Below are positions 19,058 through 27,509 of a DNA stretch of 64,000 nt, in pieces. The DNA is from a bacterium 1XD42-1 (GTDB lineage Bacteria > Bacillota > Clostridia > Oscillospirales > Ruminococcaceae), in NCBI GenBank assembly GCA_003612625.1, contig RAZJ01000005.1, positions 1 through 64,000 of the forward strand, written 5' to 3'. Within the stretch, counting starts at the first letter, position 1. Each line of letters begins with the position of its first letter. Made by a program: the position numbers and the translations under genes. The notes below the pieces were generated by a model that had not been told where the DNA came from, ran no database searches, and saw only the letters and a list, made by a program, of their open reading frames with translations.

Positions 19058-21349
19058 TTGGTTACTTTATCGGATACAGGTGCTTATTATGTAGATGATC
19101 AGTTGATTTTTGACAATGAAGAAGGGAAAGCTGCATTAAAAGCAGCAGGCATTGCTCCAGAGAAGGCCAGGGAAGAAGGGCGGAAAAAAACAATCGCCTG
19201 GTCGATTCTGGAAAGCCATAATACAAGCGGCAATATGGAAGCATTAAAAATTAAATTTGATGCCTTAGCTTCCCATGACATCACTTATGTAGGGATTGTC
19301 CAGACAGCGCGGGCCAGCGGCTTGAAAGAATTCCCGATTCCCTATGTATTGACAAACTGCCATAATTCTTTATGTGCAGTTGGCGGAACAATCAATGAAG
19401 ATGACCATATGTTTGGGCTTTCTGCCGCAAAAAAATATGGCGGTATTTATGTCCCGGCCCATCAGGCAGTCATTCATATGTATATGCGGGAAATGATGAG
19501 CGGCTGCGGCAAAATGATTTTAGGCAGTGACAGCCATACCCGTTATGGCGCATTGGGAACCATGGCCATTGGGGAAGGCGGCCCCGAACTGGTAAAACAG
19601 CTTTTAGGGCGCACCTATGACGTAAGCTGTCCCGGCGTTGTAGCCGTTTATCTCACTGGGAAACCGGCTCCTGGAGTTGGCCCTCAGGATGTAGCCCTTG
19701 CCATTATTGGCGCTGTATTTAAAAATGGTTATGTAAAAAATAAAGTATTAGAATTTATTGGCAGCGGAGTGGGCAATTTAAGTGCAGAATACCGCTGCGG
19801 CATTGATGTAATGACAACAGAAACCACTTGCTTGTCATCTATCTGGACAACAGATGAAAAAATAGAATCGTATTTTGCCATTCATGGCCGGAAAGAAGCT
19901 TACCAGCCCTTAGCCCCCCAAAAAGGCGCTTATTATGATGGCGTGGTGTCAGTGGACTTGTCTACGGTGAAACCAATGATTGCTTTGCCGTTCCATCCTT
20001 CCAACACTTACGAAATTGAAGAATTAAATGCTAATTTGGAAGATATTCTGGCAAAAGTAGAACAAGATGCCAGAAAACAATTAGATATTCCTGATTTAGA
20101 TTTTTCTTTGCGGGATAAGATAAAAGATGGGAAGCTTGTTGTAGACCAAGGTGTTATTGCAGGCTGCGCCGGAGGCACGTATGATAACGTTTGTGATGCG
20201 GCAGATATTTTGGATGGGTATTCCATCGGTTCCGACGCATTCTCTTTAAGCGTATATCCTTCCAGCCAGCCCGTTATGGTAGCTTTAACAGAAAACGGGG
20301 CTTTAACAAAACTTATGCAGGCTGGCGCTACCATCCGCACCGCTTTTTGCGGGCCTTGCTTTGGTGCCGGGGATGTACCTGCCAATGGCGGTTTGTCGAT
20401 CCGGCATTCTACCCGTAATTTCCCCAACCGGGAAGGTTCTAAGCCTGGCAATGGACAGATCGCTTCGGTAGCTTTAATGGATGCCCGTTCCATTGCTGCA
20501 ACAGCCCGTAATGGCGGTATATTAACACCAGCCACAGAATGGGATATTCATTATACAAAACCGGCTTATCAGTTCCACCAGGAAATTTATGCGCACCGGG
20601 TATATAATGGCTATGGCAAGCCCCAGCCGGAAGCTGCTTTACGGTTTGGCCCTAATATTGCAGACTGGCCGGAAATGCCGCCTTTGCCGGAGCATCTCTT
20701 ATTGAAAACAGCTTCCTTTATTACAGATCCTGTAACTACAACAGATGAATTGATTCCTTCGGGAGAAACTTCGTCCTATCGCTCCAATCCCATGAAATTA
20801 GCAGAATTCACCTTGTCCCGGAAAGATCCTGCTTATGTAGAAGCAGCCAAAGAAGTACAGGTTTATGAAAAGCTGCGGGAAAAAGGCCAGCCTTCTCTGC
20901 CCACGGAAGGACCCTCCCTGGAAGCATTGCAGGAGGTTCCCAACTGTCAAGCCGTCCATGGGGAAGATATTGGGATCGGCAGCCTGGTTTATGCCAGAAA
21001 ACCTGGGGATGGTTCTGCACGGGAGCAGGCAGCTTCCTGCCAGCGGGTTTTAGGCGGCTGGGCCAATATTGCGCAGGAATATGCAACAAAACGGTACCGT
21101 TCCAATTTGATCAACTGGGGAATGCTGCCATTCTTGTTGGAAGAACCTGTCTTTGAAAAATATGATTATATTTTTGTCCCGAAAATCCGTCAGGCTGTTA
21201 TAGATAAACAGGATGCTATACAAGCATATGCTTTTACCAAACAAGGGCTTCAGGAAATGACTTTAAAATTAGGCGCATTGACAGAAGATGAAAGGGAAAT
21301 CATTCTTTCTGGATGCCTGATCAATTATTACCGGAATCAGGCTCAATAA
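19058..21349 (+). CDS. Aconitase-family hydratase (YbhJ-like)
   Basis: The start is TTG 19058, seven bases after AAAGGAGG (19043-19050). The 763-residue protein shows the aconitase fold: [17 protein letters not shown], a TNCHNSLC segment, [20 protein letters not shown], and cluster cysteines in [11 protein letters not shown] and [11 protein letters not shown]. It lacks close resemblance to the standard TCA aconitase in the C-terminal domain and matches the YbhJ-type group annotated simply as hydratase. The substrate is not known. It stands alone and ends before a hairpin at 21364. Confidence 0.85.
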   Translation: MVTLSDTGAYYVDDQLIFDNEEGKAALKAAGIAPEKAREEGRKKTIAWSILESHNTSGNMEALKIKFDALASHDITYVGIVQTARASGLKEFPIPYVLTNCHNSLCAVGGTINEDDHMFGLSAAKKYGGIYVPAHQAVIHMYMREMMSGCGKMILGSDSHTRYGALGTMAIGEGGPELVKQLLGRTYDVSCPGVVAVYLTGKPAPGVGPQDVALAIIGAVFKNGYVKNKVLEFIGSGVGNLSAEYRCGIDVMTTETTCLSSIWTTDEKIESYFAIHGRKEAYQPLAPQKGAYYDGVVSVDLSTVKPMIALPFHPSNTYEIEELNANLEDILAKVEQDARKQLDIPDLDFSLRDKIKDGKLVVDQGVIAGCAGGTYDNVCDAADILDGYSIGSDAFSLSVYPSSQPVMVALTENGALTKLMQAGATIRTAFCGPCFGAGDVPANGGLSIRHSTRNFPNREGSKPGNGQIASVALMDARSIAATARNGGILTPATEWDIHYTKPAYQFHQEIYAHRVYNGYGKPQPEAALRFGPNIADWPEMPPLPEHLLLKTASFITDPVTTTDELIPSGETSSYRSNPMKLAEFTLSRKDPAYVEAAKEVQVYEKLREKGQPSLPTEGPSLEALQEVPNCQAVHGEDIGIGSLVYARKPGDGSAREQAASCQRVLGGWANIAQEYATKRYRSNLINWGMLPFLLEEPVFEKYDYIFVPKIRQAVIDKQDAIQAYAFTKQGLQEMTLKLGALTEDEREIILSGCLINYYRNQAQ

Positions 21350-21363
21350 CAAAACGCAAAACC

Positions 21364-21396
21364 AGCAGGATTCCTCAAAAAAAGAGGAATCCTGCT
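21364..21396 (+). terminator. Hairpin after the hydratase gene
   Basis: AGCAGGATTCCTC (21364-21376) pairs perfectly with GAGGAATCCTGCT (21384-21396) over an A7 loop. The T-tract is poor, so termination may be partial. Confidence 0.65.
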
Positions 21397-21432
21397 AGAT
21401 GTTTAATGAAAGGAATAACAACCACAGCGTGA

Positions 21433-21681
21433 ATGGATAAGAATAATCGGGAACGGGTTTTGGATTTGGAAAAAATCCGGAGATTGAAACAGAAAATACG
21501 CCGCCGTAAAATTTTATTAGTGGCTGGGGCAGTCATTTTCTTATTAGGCATTATCATTGCCATAGGCATTTGGCAGGTTTCCCAAGTAACCGATTCGAAC
21601 CGGGATTTTTGGGGCAACTTTAATTCAGCCCACAGCATTCAGCAGGAATCCCCTGCAAGCAGTATTTCAGAAACCTCTTAA
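21433..21681 (+). CDS. Small single-pass membrane protein, unknown
   Basis: This 82-residue ORF has a basic cytoplasmic head (KIRRLKQKIRRRK), one strong membrane helix (about residues 29-50, LLVAGAVIFLLGIIIAIGIW) and a polar Ser/Gln-rich tail. I recognise no family. The nearest purine-rich site (GAAAGGA, about 17 bases upstream) is distant, so translation is uncertain. It is bracketed by hairpins on both sides. Confidence 0.5.
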   Translation: MDKNNRERVLDLEKIRRLKQKIRRRKILLVAGAVIFLLGIIIAIGIWQVSQVTDSNRDFWGNFNSAHSIQQESPASSISETS

Positions 21682-21686
21682 AATAC

Positions 21687-21732
21687 CAAAATCCCCTTTT
21701 GGAAGAAAAGATCTTCACAAAAGGGGATTTTA
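21687..21732. terminator. Bidirectional terminator
   Basis: AAATCCCCTTTTG (about 21688-21701) pairs with CAAAAGGGGATTT (about 21718-21730), with A and T runs on the flanks. It separates the two convergent small membrane protein genes. Confidence 0.82.
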
Positions 21733-21741
21733 TTCAGCTTA

Positions 21742-22014
21742 TTATTCGGGGATATCTTCTGATTTTTCAGATTCTTCTACGGGAGCTTCTTCTGCGACAG
21801 CTTCTTCTTGCTGTTCCGGTTCAGAAGTTTCTTCTTCTGCTTCTTCGCTGTCCTCTTCTATATGGGTGGCATAGTAATCCAGATCAGCGTCGCCTTCGTC
21901 CATATCGTCGCATAAGGAACAGCCCCGCCGGCGGAAATATGCGGCAAAGGCTACGATTGCCCCGGCAACTGCTACTAATAAAGCAACTATCGCAATAAAA
22001 CTTCCTTTTCCCAT
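21742..22014 (-). CDS. Small membrane protein with acidic tail, unknown
   Basis: The start chosen is the ATG at 22014, about ten bases after GAGGAGG; the frame extends upstream to an ATG at 22041, but that start would contain the ribosome site. The 90-residue protein has one membrane helix (about residues 6-27), a short Arg/Cys cluster (RRRGCSLC) and a long Glu-rich tail. No family is recognised. Confidence 0.6.
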   Translation of the reverse strand: MGKGSFIAIVALLVAVAGAIVAFAAYFRRRGCSLCDDMDEGDADLDYYATHIEEDSEEAEEETSEPEQQEEAVAEEAPVEESEKSEDIPE

Positions 22015-22057
22015 TTTTTTAAAAAGCCTCCTCATTTTCAAAAATCATTCAGTTTTA

Positions 22058-22130
22058 GGGCTTGTCAGAAAATAGGGAAATTGCCGCAGTCTATTCCAAA
22101 AGACGGTAATTTCGATTTTTCAGACAGCCC
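22058..22130. repeat. Imperfect inverted repeat
   Basis: GGGCTTGTCAGAAAATAGGG at 22058 faces GATTTTTCAGACAGCCC ending at 22130, with further matches around AAATTGCCG/CGGTAATTT and a central loop. The element is 73 bases and lies just upstream of the small membrane protein gene on the minus strand. It resembles the short interspersed hairpins found between clostridial genes; only this copy was noticed. Confidence 0.5.
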
Positions 22131-22215
22131 ATAGATTCTGCTGGTTGATTACTTTTATTATACCCTGTTTGCGGTGGATTGACAAGTATTCCGGATAATT
22201 TTTGCAGGACATATA

Positions 22216-22244
22216 TAGACAATATTGTCATTTTATGCTATATT
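22216..22244 (+). promoter_or_regulatory. Promoter of the toxin-like small gene
   Basis: TAGACA (22216-22221), 17-base spacer, TATATT (22239-22244). Transcripts would start near 22251 and carry the ORF at 22310. Confidence 0.6.
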
Positions 22245-22309
22245 CTTTTTGGGTGCTGTTGCATTCGGCAGGCGGTTCAGTCCGGCCCCTGAGAAGGGGG
22301 CGATACGAT

Positions 22310-22384
22310 ATGTGGAAAAGATTCATCATTTTTTTCTTTTGCATTGTCCTTACATCTTTGCTTTTTTCCATAAAAGTATACTAA
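22310..22384 (+). CDS. Very small hydrophobic peptide, type I toxin candidate
   Basis: The 24-residue ORF starts at ATG 22310, nine bases after GAGAAGGGGG. It begins MWKRFIIFFF and continues as a nearly all-hydrophobic helix with a Lys near the end, the profile of membrane-acting type I toxins (Fst/TxpA/holin-like). Its stop codon lies inside a perfect 14-bp inverted repeat, and a consensus promoter points at it from downstream on the other strand. The whole unit of purine-rich ribosome site, tiny hydrophobic ORF, terminal inverted repeat and convergent antisense promoter matches the type I toxin-antitoxin layout. I recognise no exact family. Confidence 0.65.
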   Translation: MWKRFIIFFFCIVLTSLLFSIKVY

Positions 22385-22466
22385 CCGCCACCCCCCAAGG
22401 TTAAGCGGTTAGTATACTGACCAATTAAATCAGGGGCAAACCGTCTGCTGACAGCACCCTTTTTAT
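22365..22466 (-). ncRNA. Predicted antisense antitoxin RNA
   Basis: A consensus promoter (22473-22501) would start an RNA near 22466 running to the left. It would be fully complementary to the 3' part and stop codon of the toxin-like mRNA. The inverted repeat 22375-22418 followed by a short T run on this strand could end it near 22365, giving about 100 nucleotides. Extents are inferred. Confidence 0.55.
22375..22418. repeat. Perfect inverted repeat over the toxin stop codon
   Basis: AGTATACTAACCGC (22375-22388) and GCGGTTAGTATACT (22405-22418) are exact complements with a 16-base loop. A second, weaker stem (22433-22459) followed by T5 probably ends the sense mRNA. Confidence 0.85.
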
Positions 22467-22472
22467 ATTTCT

Positions 22473-22501
22473 ATTATAGCGCTGGATTTTTCATTTGTCA
22501 A
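22473..22501 (-). promoter_or_regulatory. Consensus promoter of the antisense RNA
   Basis: On the minus strand TTGACA (22501-22496), 17-base spacer, TATAAT (22478-22473): a perfect sigma-A promoter facing the toxin-like gene, with no protein gene downstream on its strand for about 450 bases. Confidence 0.8.
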
Positions 22502-22523
22502 ACAAAAAATTTGGATAAAGGGG

Positions 22524-22552
22524 TTGACAAATCAGGGCTTCCTATGTATAAT
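22524..22552 (+). promoter_or_regulatory. Promoter of the tRNA-Asp/tRNA-Gly unit
   Basis: TTGACA (22524-22529), 17-base spacer, TATAAT (22547-22552), about 65 bases before the first tRNA; back to back with the antisense promoter. Confidence 0.88.
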
Positions 22553-22617
22553 AAATTACGTTGCTTGCGACAGAAGTCGTGGGACACGATGTACCGTCTA
22601 TGGATGGTATTCCTAAT

Positions 22618-22694
22618 GGCCCGGTAGCTCAGTCGGTTAGAGCGCTAGCCTGTCACGCTAGAGGCCGTGGGTTCGAGCCCCATCCGGGTCGCCA
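22618..22694 (+). tRNA. tRNA-Asp (GTC)
   Basis: A 77-base cloverleaf with CCA encoded. The acceptor arm GGCCCGG pairs with CCGGGTC (one G-U), the D-arm is AGCTCAGTCGGTTAGAG, the anticodon loop CTGTCAC carries GTC, and the T-loop is GGGTTCGAGCCCC. Confidence 0.97.
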
Positions 22695-22715
22695 AAAACT
22701 TTTTATTTAAAAATT

Positions 22716-22791
22716 GCGGGTTTAGCTCATCTGGTAGAGCGCCACCTTGCCAAGGTGGAGGTAGCGAGTTCGAGCCTCGTAACCCGCTCCA
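22716..22791 (+). tRNA. tRNA-Gly (GCC)
   Basis: A 76-base cloverleaf with CCA encoded. GCGGGTT pairs with AACCCGC, the anticodon loop TTGCCAA carries GCC, and the T-arm is GCGAGTTCGAGCCTCGT. It lies 21 bases after tRNA-Asp, same transcript. Confidence 0.97.
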
Positions 22792-22798
22792 TAAAATA

Positions 22799-22835
22799 AA
22801 AAAAGCACTGGAAAATGTTCCGGTGCTTTTTTATT
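22799..22835 (+). terminator. Terminator of the tRNA unit
   Basis: AAAAGCACTGGA pairs with TCCGGTGCTTTT (one wobble) and is followed by a T-rich run, directly after tRNA-Gly. Confidence 0.88.
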
Positions 22836-22848
22836 TTTAAAATCGGAA

Positions 22849-22896
22849 TAAAAAAAGGGGGCCGCCGCTATGACTAGCTGGCGTCATAGCGGCGGC
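22849..22896 (-). terminator. Terminator of the reductase operon
   Basis: GCCGCCGCTATGAC (22861-22874) and GTCATAGCGGCGGC (22883-22896) are perfect complements. On the minus strand a C4T7 tail follows, ending the BCCT-proprotein-selenoprotein operon. Confidence 0.9.
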
Positions 22897-22916
22897 TGTA
22901 TGTTGAGGCAATGGAA

Positions 22917-24233
22917 TTAGCCCATATCCACTTTGTAGATGGTTTGATCTTGGATGTCCTGTGTTAAAGCATCTAAAGCTTTTTCAACAATGCGTTCACG
23001 CATAGCAAATTCGTCTTCCGGAGTCTTTTTGGGATCGCCCATGGGATAAGGAATGGAAAAGCTTTGTACAATCCGGTTTGCACCAACGGTTTTTGCAATG
23101 GGAGTCAGGTTTGCAATTTGTGTAACCGGGAATCCCTGCCGTTCAATAGCTTTGGTCATCGCTGCACCGCAGCGTGTACAGGTGCCTCACGTTGATACCA
23201 GAAGGACAGCATCTACCTGTTCTTCTTTCAGCTTGGAAGCAATTTCATTGCCCATACGGGTAGCTTCTGCCTGGGTAGTCCCAGTGCCTACGGTGGAATA
23301 GAAATAGTGATGGAGTTCACCAATTTTGCCTTTTTTCTCCATATCACGCATTGCGTCTACGGGGACACAGACATTGGGGTTTGCATCACAGACAGCGGGA
23401 TCATAACCGGCATGGATGGTTTTAAAGACGCCGGATTCCAAACGTTCCATTCCGTTAATATCATAACGGCCCCAGCGGGTAGCAGAAGCGGACTGAATAC
23501 GGTCCGGATTATCCACAGGGACAACGCCGCCGGAAGTAACAATCGCTACTTTTGCATGGGATAAATCTTTTACAGGGGCAGCAATGGGTACGCGGTCAGA
23601 TTTCGGAATGGGCAGTTCTGTAACAAAAGGTTCTCCATGGAGTTTTTTCAAAAGCATATCAATGACACGTTTGGAAGCAGGGGCTTCTCCCTGGGGCCAG
23701 ACCTGGTGGCGCAGTCCCCGGCCAAAATAGCCTTCGTCATCGGCACAGCCCATGGTTTCCCCGGCCAGCTTGCGGTTCAAATAATCTGCCATTTTTGCGA
23801 TGTCTTTTTTCATGGCAGCAGCACTTTTGCCGCCTTTCATAATAATGACATCATTCCGGAATAAATCAACTCCAGGATTTTCTTCGTGCATGGAAGTGAT
23901 AGCAGGTTTTCCAAATTTATCCTGGACTGTTTTGCAGACGATGCCGCAGGCATTGCCATAACGTCCGGCCTGGAATGCAGGGCCTGCAATCACCACATCA
24001 AAATCAATTTTTTCCAGTTGGCCGGTTACAAAAGCCAAAGCTTCTTCCTGGCGGGAACCCATATAGTTATCACCGCAGATAATGGTATGGGTTACTTCAA
24101 TATCCTTCAAAGCAGCGTTGAGCGCCTGGGAAACACCATTTTCCTCGGTGCGGATTTCCGGTTCGAAATCTGCTTTGTCTTCACCGCCGATCTGGCCAAA
24201 AAACTGGTTGATATAAAGGACAGCTTTTTTCAT
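22917..24233 (-). CDS. grdH: Selenoprotein subunit of amine reductase component B (betaine type likely)
   Basis: This reads as one 438-residue protein through an in-frame TGA at 23189-23187 (residue 349). The flanking sequence LLVST-U-GTCTRCGAAM carries the UxxCxxC redox motif of GrdB/GrdF/GrdH, and the length and Sec position match that family. Component B binds the amine substrate and passes a carboxymethyl group to selenoprotein A, releasing the amine; acetyl phosphate is the eventual energy product. A compact hairpin just after the TGA fits a bacterial SECIS. The gene sits 11 bases after its proprotein partner. The betaine assignment (rather than glycine or sarcosine) is inferred from the BCCT transporter in the same operon. 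A conventional gene caller would split it at 23187. Confidence 0.92.
23160..23174 (-). promoter_or_regulatory. Candidate bacterial SECIS hairpin
   Basis: On the mRNA, CGCUGC-GGU-GCAGCG starts 12 bases after the UGA. A 6-bp stem with a GGU loop at this distance is what SelB recognises in other bacterial selenoprotein genes. Confidence 0.7.
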
Positions 24234-24244
24234 GGTTGGCCTCC

Positions 24245-25570
24245 TTAAAATTCTTTCATTGTCTTAACGGACCAGCCTAACACCTGGTCACCGCAGAACA
24301 TAGCGTTATTTTCCATAATAATGGAACCATCAGGACGGACAGAAGGCCCTAATTTTTCGTCGCCAGCCCAGCCGCCGGATAACCCATCCCGGCCTAAAGA
24401 TTCCAGCTCGCCTAAGACCTTCGGCATGGCAGGCAGCTCAATCAATTCACTGACATTGCCGCAGGAAACAATGGCGTCAGCTTTTTCATCTAAGGAAACA
24501 AGGGGCTGGGAAGCGCCGTCACGGCCGGTACATTCATTGGTCAAGCCGATAGTCTTAATCCCTTTGTCCTCCAAGGCCCGCAGGCAAAGGATAAAGTCCG
24601 CATCCGGATTGCCATAGCCTTCCTCTGCAACAATAGCGCTGTCGGCGCCTAATTCTTCCGCCATGTTAGCCTGAATAATAGCAGAACGTTCTTTTTGTTC
24701 CAAGGCAACATTCAGGTTAGAAGCGATAACCCCTAAGAAGTTGATGGTTTTTCCATGTTCTGCAAACAAATCTTTAATGATCGGCGCATTTTGAATATCA
24801 TAAGTAGCCCATTTTGAGGAGCAGGGCATAAAGCTGCCGGAAATAACCGCGCCGTCTAAAATTTCTGTGGGGCTCATGAAAGTGGGTACCATATGGTTGG
24901 TATCCCAGCCATAAAGCAGATCATTATATCCAGGGTTTTCCATCTGGGACTGGAATTGCAGCACCAGCACAACAGAAGGAAGCTTCATGACTTCTGGGGA
25001 ACGTTTGGTTAAAGGCTCGAAATCGAATTCTTCCACATCATTGCTGGTCAGGTTCTTAACAATATTGCCGATATGCTCGGCCAAAGCCATGCCAGCCCAG
25101 CGCAAGGCTGTATTTTTCTTTTGCTGTTCTCTCTGTTCAAAGGTTTCGGAAGAATCCGCTACCAGAACAATATTATGGAGCTGGGAGAAATAGGTGTATT
25201 TAGCACCTTCACCGCCCATATCAATTAAACCATCCTGGAACCCGCCCCAGTGTTTGCCTACAACCAGGACGCTGCAATTTTTCAGGGCATGGATTTCACC
25301 TGCGCCGCAGTAATCCACATCACCGGTTACGCCGGGGAATATGGAACGGCCATCGGTACGGGAACGGGGTTCAATGGCTTCTTTCACAGGGCACAAACGG
25401 ACCATATCACCAGGATTGACAATTTCCAGGTCAGCTTCCGTAATATTGCGGACATTACGGACAACAGCCAGAGCAGCTTCTTTGTCAATGGTGAGAATCC
25501 CGTTTTCAAAGGAATCGGTTTGGCCGAAGCGGATTTCTTCGACCTTAAAATTATGGATTTTTAGCTTCAT
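24245..25570 (-). CDS. grdI: Amine reductase component B proprotein (alpha/beta precursor)
   Basis: This 441-residue protein matches GrdE/GrdG/GrdI proproteins, which self-cleave at an internal cysteine to give two subunits, one with a pyruvoyl group that forms a Schiff base with the amine substrate. Family segments include FPGVTGDVDYCGAGEIHAL, VVGKHWGGFQDGLIDM and GLTNECTGRDGASQPLV. Cys250 in SGSFMPCSSKW lies where the cleavage cysteine is expected (near residue 242 in the characterised enzyme); this is an inference from position. GGAGG precedes the ATG. It lies between the BCCT gene (30-base gap) and grdH (11-base gap). The suffix I reflects the inferred betaine specificity. Confidence 0.88.
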   Translation of the reverse strand: MKLKIHNFKVEEIRFGQTDSFENGILTIDKEAALAVVRNVRNITEADLEIVNPGDMVRLCPVKEAIEPRSRTDGRSIFPGVTGDVDYCGAGEIHALKNCSVLVVGKHWGGFQDGLIDMGGEGAKYTYFSQLHNIVLVADSSETFEQREQQKKNTALRWAGMALAEHIGNIVKNLTSNDVEEFDFEPLTKRSPEVMKLPSVVLVLQFQSQMENPGYNDLLYGWDTNHMVPTFMSPTEILDGAVISGSFMPCSSKWATYDIQNAPIIKDLFAEHGKTINFLGVIASNLNVALEQKERSAIIQANMAEELGADSAIVAEEGYGNPDADFILCLRALEDKGIKTIGLTNECTGRDGASQPLVSLDEKADAIVSCGNVSELIELPAMPKVLGELESLGRDGLSGGWAGDEKLGPSVRPDGSIIMENNAMFCGDQVLGWSVKTMKEF

Positions 25571-25600
25571 CGGGAACCTCCTTGTTTAGTCAGGGGCCGG

Positions 25601-27106
25601 TCAGCCCAATTTTTCCTCCCGGAACGCCTTAACCAGCGACCAGCAGGTGAACAACATAATAAAAATAAAGGGGAATGCAGCGGCGATGGATGCAGTCTGC
25701 AAAGCCTGCAAACCGCCGGACATCAGCAGGGCAAATGCGATAGCTGCCTGAAGGACGCCCCATACAATTTTTTTGCGGTTGCCGGGGTTCAAATCGCCTT
25801 CGGAGCTGAACATGCTCAGTACAAAGGTAGCGGAATTTGCGGAAGTGATAAAGAATGTACATAAAAGGACAATGGTTACAATAGATAAGATGGTACCAAG
25901 GGGATACTGGGAAAATACTTCAAACAAAGCAATTTCCGGATGGCCCACCATTTCAGAAACCTTTTCCAGTCCCAGGCTGTCAGCTACATTCAGGCCCATA
26001 CCGCCGAATACAGAGAACCAGAGGATGGAAGCAACGGCCGGAGCAACAATAACACCGATAATAAATTCACGGACGGTGCGGCCCTTGGAAATACGGGCAA
26101 TAAAGGTGCCTACAAAGGGTGCCCAGGCGATCCACCAGGCCCAGTAGAAAACCCGCCAGCCGTCCAGCCAGCCATTTTCGCCGAAAGGATTGATAATCAG
26201 GCTGTCTGTAAAGAATCCGTTAATATAATCCCCTGTACCCCGGGTGAAAATATTGAGGATTTCAATTTTCGGGCCTACCAGGAATGCCACAAGAACCAGG
26301 CCCGCAGCCAGATATAAATTTACATCCGAAATAATTTTGATGCCTTTATCTACGCCGGAAACGGCAGTCCATATGTAAATAACAGCGATAATGACAATGA
26401 TAACCAGCCAGGTGAGCACTGTGTTAGGAACATTGAATAAGAAATTCAATCCGCTGTTGATCTGCATGGTGCCCATGCCCAGGGAAGTGGCAACACCGGC
26501 AATGGTTGCAATGACAGCAAAAATATCAATGATTTTGCCGATAGGCCCTCGGCACCGTTCTTCCCCGATAATCGGGATAAATAAGCTGCTGATCAGGCCA
26601 GGTTTGTTTTTGCGGAATTGGAAGTAAGCCAGCCCTAAGCCGATAATGCTGTAATTGGCCCAGGGATGGAAGCCCCAGTGCATAAAGGATGCTTTCATAG
26701 CAAATAAAGCGGCTTCTTCGGTTCCCGGCTCAATCCCGGCAATGGGGGAAGCAAAATGAGACATTGGTTCAGAAATGCCCCAGAATACAAGCCCAATCCC
26801 CATGCCTGCTCCAAAGAGCATGGCAAACCAGGAAGTCGTACTGTATTCCGGCTTGCAGTCATCCGGGCCAAGGCGCATTTTTCCGTATTTGCTGCAAGCC
26901 ACAGCGACTGCAAAAATAACAAAGAAAAGCATTGCCAAAAGATAAAGCCAGGATAAGTTCTTTTTGACTGCCACCATTAAGAAATTGGCTGCTGCTTCAA
27001 AGGTTTTGCTGCTGGCGATACCCCATACTGCAATCACAACAGAAATTACGACGGAGATCAGGTAAACGGTATTTTTACCCGCAGCATTTTGTTTCTGTTC
27101 TTTCAA
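25601..27106 (-). CDS. BCCT-family betaine/choline/carnitine transporter
   Basis: This 501-residue protein has twelve predicted membrane helices and the BCCT aromatic box and signature: FGAGMGIGLVFWGISEPMSH (about residues 93-112) and the Trp-rich FYWAWWIAWAPFVGTFIARI near residue 330. BCCT carriers import quaternary amines by sodium or proton symport or by antiport. As the first gene of an operon with the reductase component B it most likely feeds the enzyme with glycine betaine. A hairpin (27193-27216) and a promoter with an operator-like palindrome lie upstream. Confidence 0.93.
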   Translation of the reverse strand: MKEQKQNAAGKNTVYLISVVISVVIAVWGIASSKTFEAAANFLMVAVKKNLSWLYLLAMLFFVIFAVAVACSKYGKMRLGPDDCKPEYSTTSWFAMLFGAGMGIGLVFWGISEPMSHFASPIAGIEPGTEEAALFAMKASFMHWGFHPWANYSIIGLGLAYFQFRKNKPGLISSLFIPIIGEERCRGPIGKIIDIFAVIATIAGVATSLGMGTMQINSGLNFLFNVPNTVLTWLVIIVIIAVIYIWTAVSGVDKGIKIISDVNLYLAAGLVLVAFLVGPKIEILNIFTRGTGDYINGFFTDSLIINPFGENGWLDGWRVFYWAWWIAWAPFVGTFIARISKGRTVREFIIGVIVAPAVASILWFSVFGGMGLNVADSLGLEKVSEMVGHPEIALFEVFSQYPLGTILSIVTIVLLCTFFITSANSATFVLSMFSSEGDLNPGNRKKIVWGVLQAAIAFALLMSGGLQALQTASIAAAFPFIFIMLFTCWSLVKAFREEKLG

Positions 27107-27192
27107 AGGATTCCCTCCCCTTTTTATAGGTTGTATTTATGGTTGTTCTTTAGGCTTACGCCTCCTTTCCTGCTGGAATAGCCAGACAGCCT

Positions 27193-27216
27193 GCCTTGCC
27201 AGCCCGCTGGCAAGGC
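27193..27216 (-). promoter_or_regulatory. Perfect hairpin in the BCCT operon leader
   Basis: GCCTTGCCAG (27193-27202) and CTGGCAAGGC (27207-27216) are exact complements with a 4-base loop. No T-tract follows on the minus strand, so it is a leader structure rather than a terminator. Confidence 0.55.
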
Positions 27217-27312
27217 GCTTCTTTTGCAAAAAAAAGCAATCATATACAAAAACACTATAATTACAGCGAATATAAAGAATATTTTGATTATAATTGCCTT
27301 TTCTTATTCGCA

Positions 27313-27340
27313 ATTATATCATAACCGCGATTACATACAA
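27313..27340 (-). promoter_or_regulatory. Candidate promoter with operator-like palindrome for the BCCT-grd operon
   Basis: On the minus strand TTGTAT (27340-27335) and TATAAT (27318-27313) are 16 bases apart. The spacer holds TAACCGCGATTA (27322-27333), a near palindrome placed where a TetR repressor could block polymerase. The rest of the gap 27107-27455 is AT-rich with no gene. Confidence 0.45.
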
Positions 27341-27455
27341 GTATTTTCTATCAAAAAACCACATATTTATAGATTTTTTCTATGATCTGCACAGATTGGG
27401 ACAGCTTGATTTGTGCAATTTTTAACAATCAAGTTGGATAATCCTTATAATTTGA

Positions 27456-27499
27456 CAAAAAAACAGCCGGAATGAAGGAAATCTTCATTCCGGCTGTTT
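27456..27499 (-). terminator. Terminator of the TetR gene
   Basis: AACAGCCGGAATGAAG and CTTCATTCCGGCTGTT pair perfectly over a 5-base loop; on the minus strand T7 follows. Confidence 0.9.
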
Positions 27500-27509
27500 C
27501 ACAAAATTT

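Noticed and set aside
22618-22791. tRNA genes as an integration site for a mobile element
   Set aside because: No integrase, no direct repeat of the tRNA 3' end and no phage genes were seen on either side.
23187-23189. In-frame TGA splitting a reductase subunit into 348- and 80-residue ORFs
   Set aside because: Not a pseudogene: the TGA sits exactly at the selenocysteine of the UxxCxxC motif, the C-terminal part continues the family, and a SECIS-like hairpin follows.
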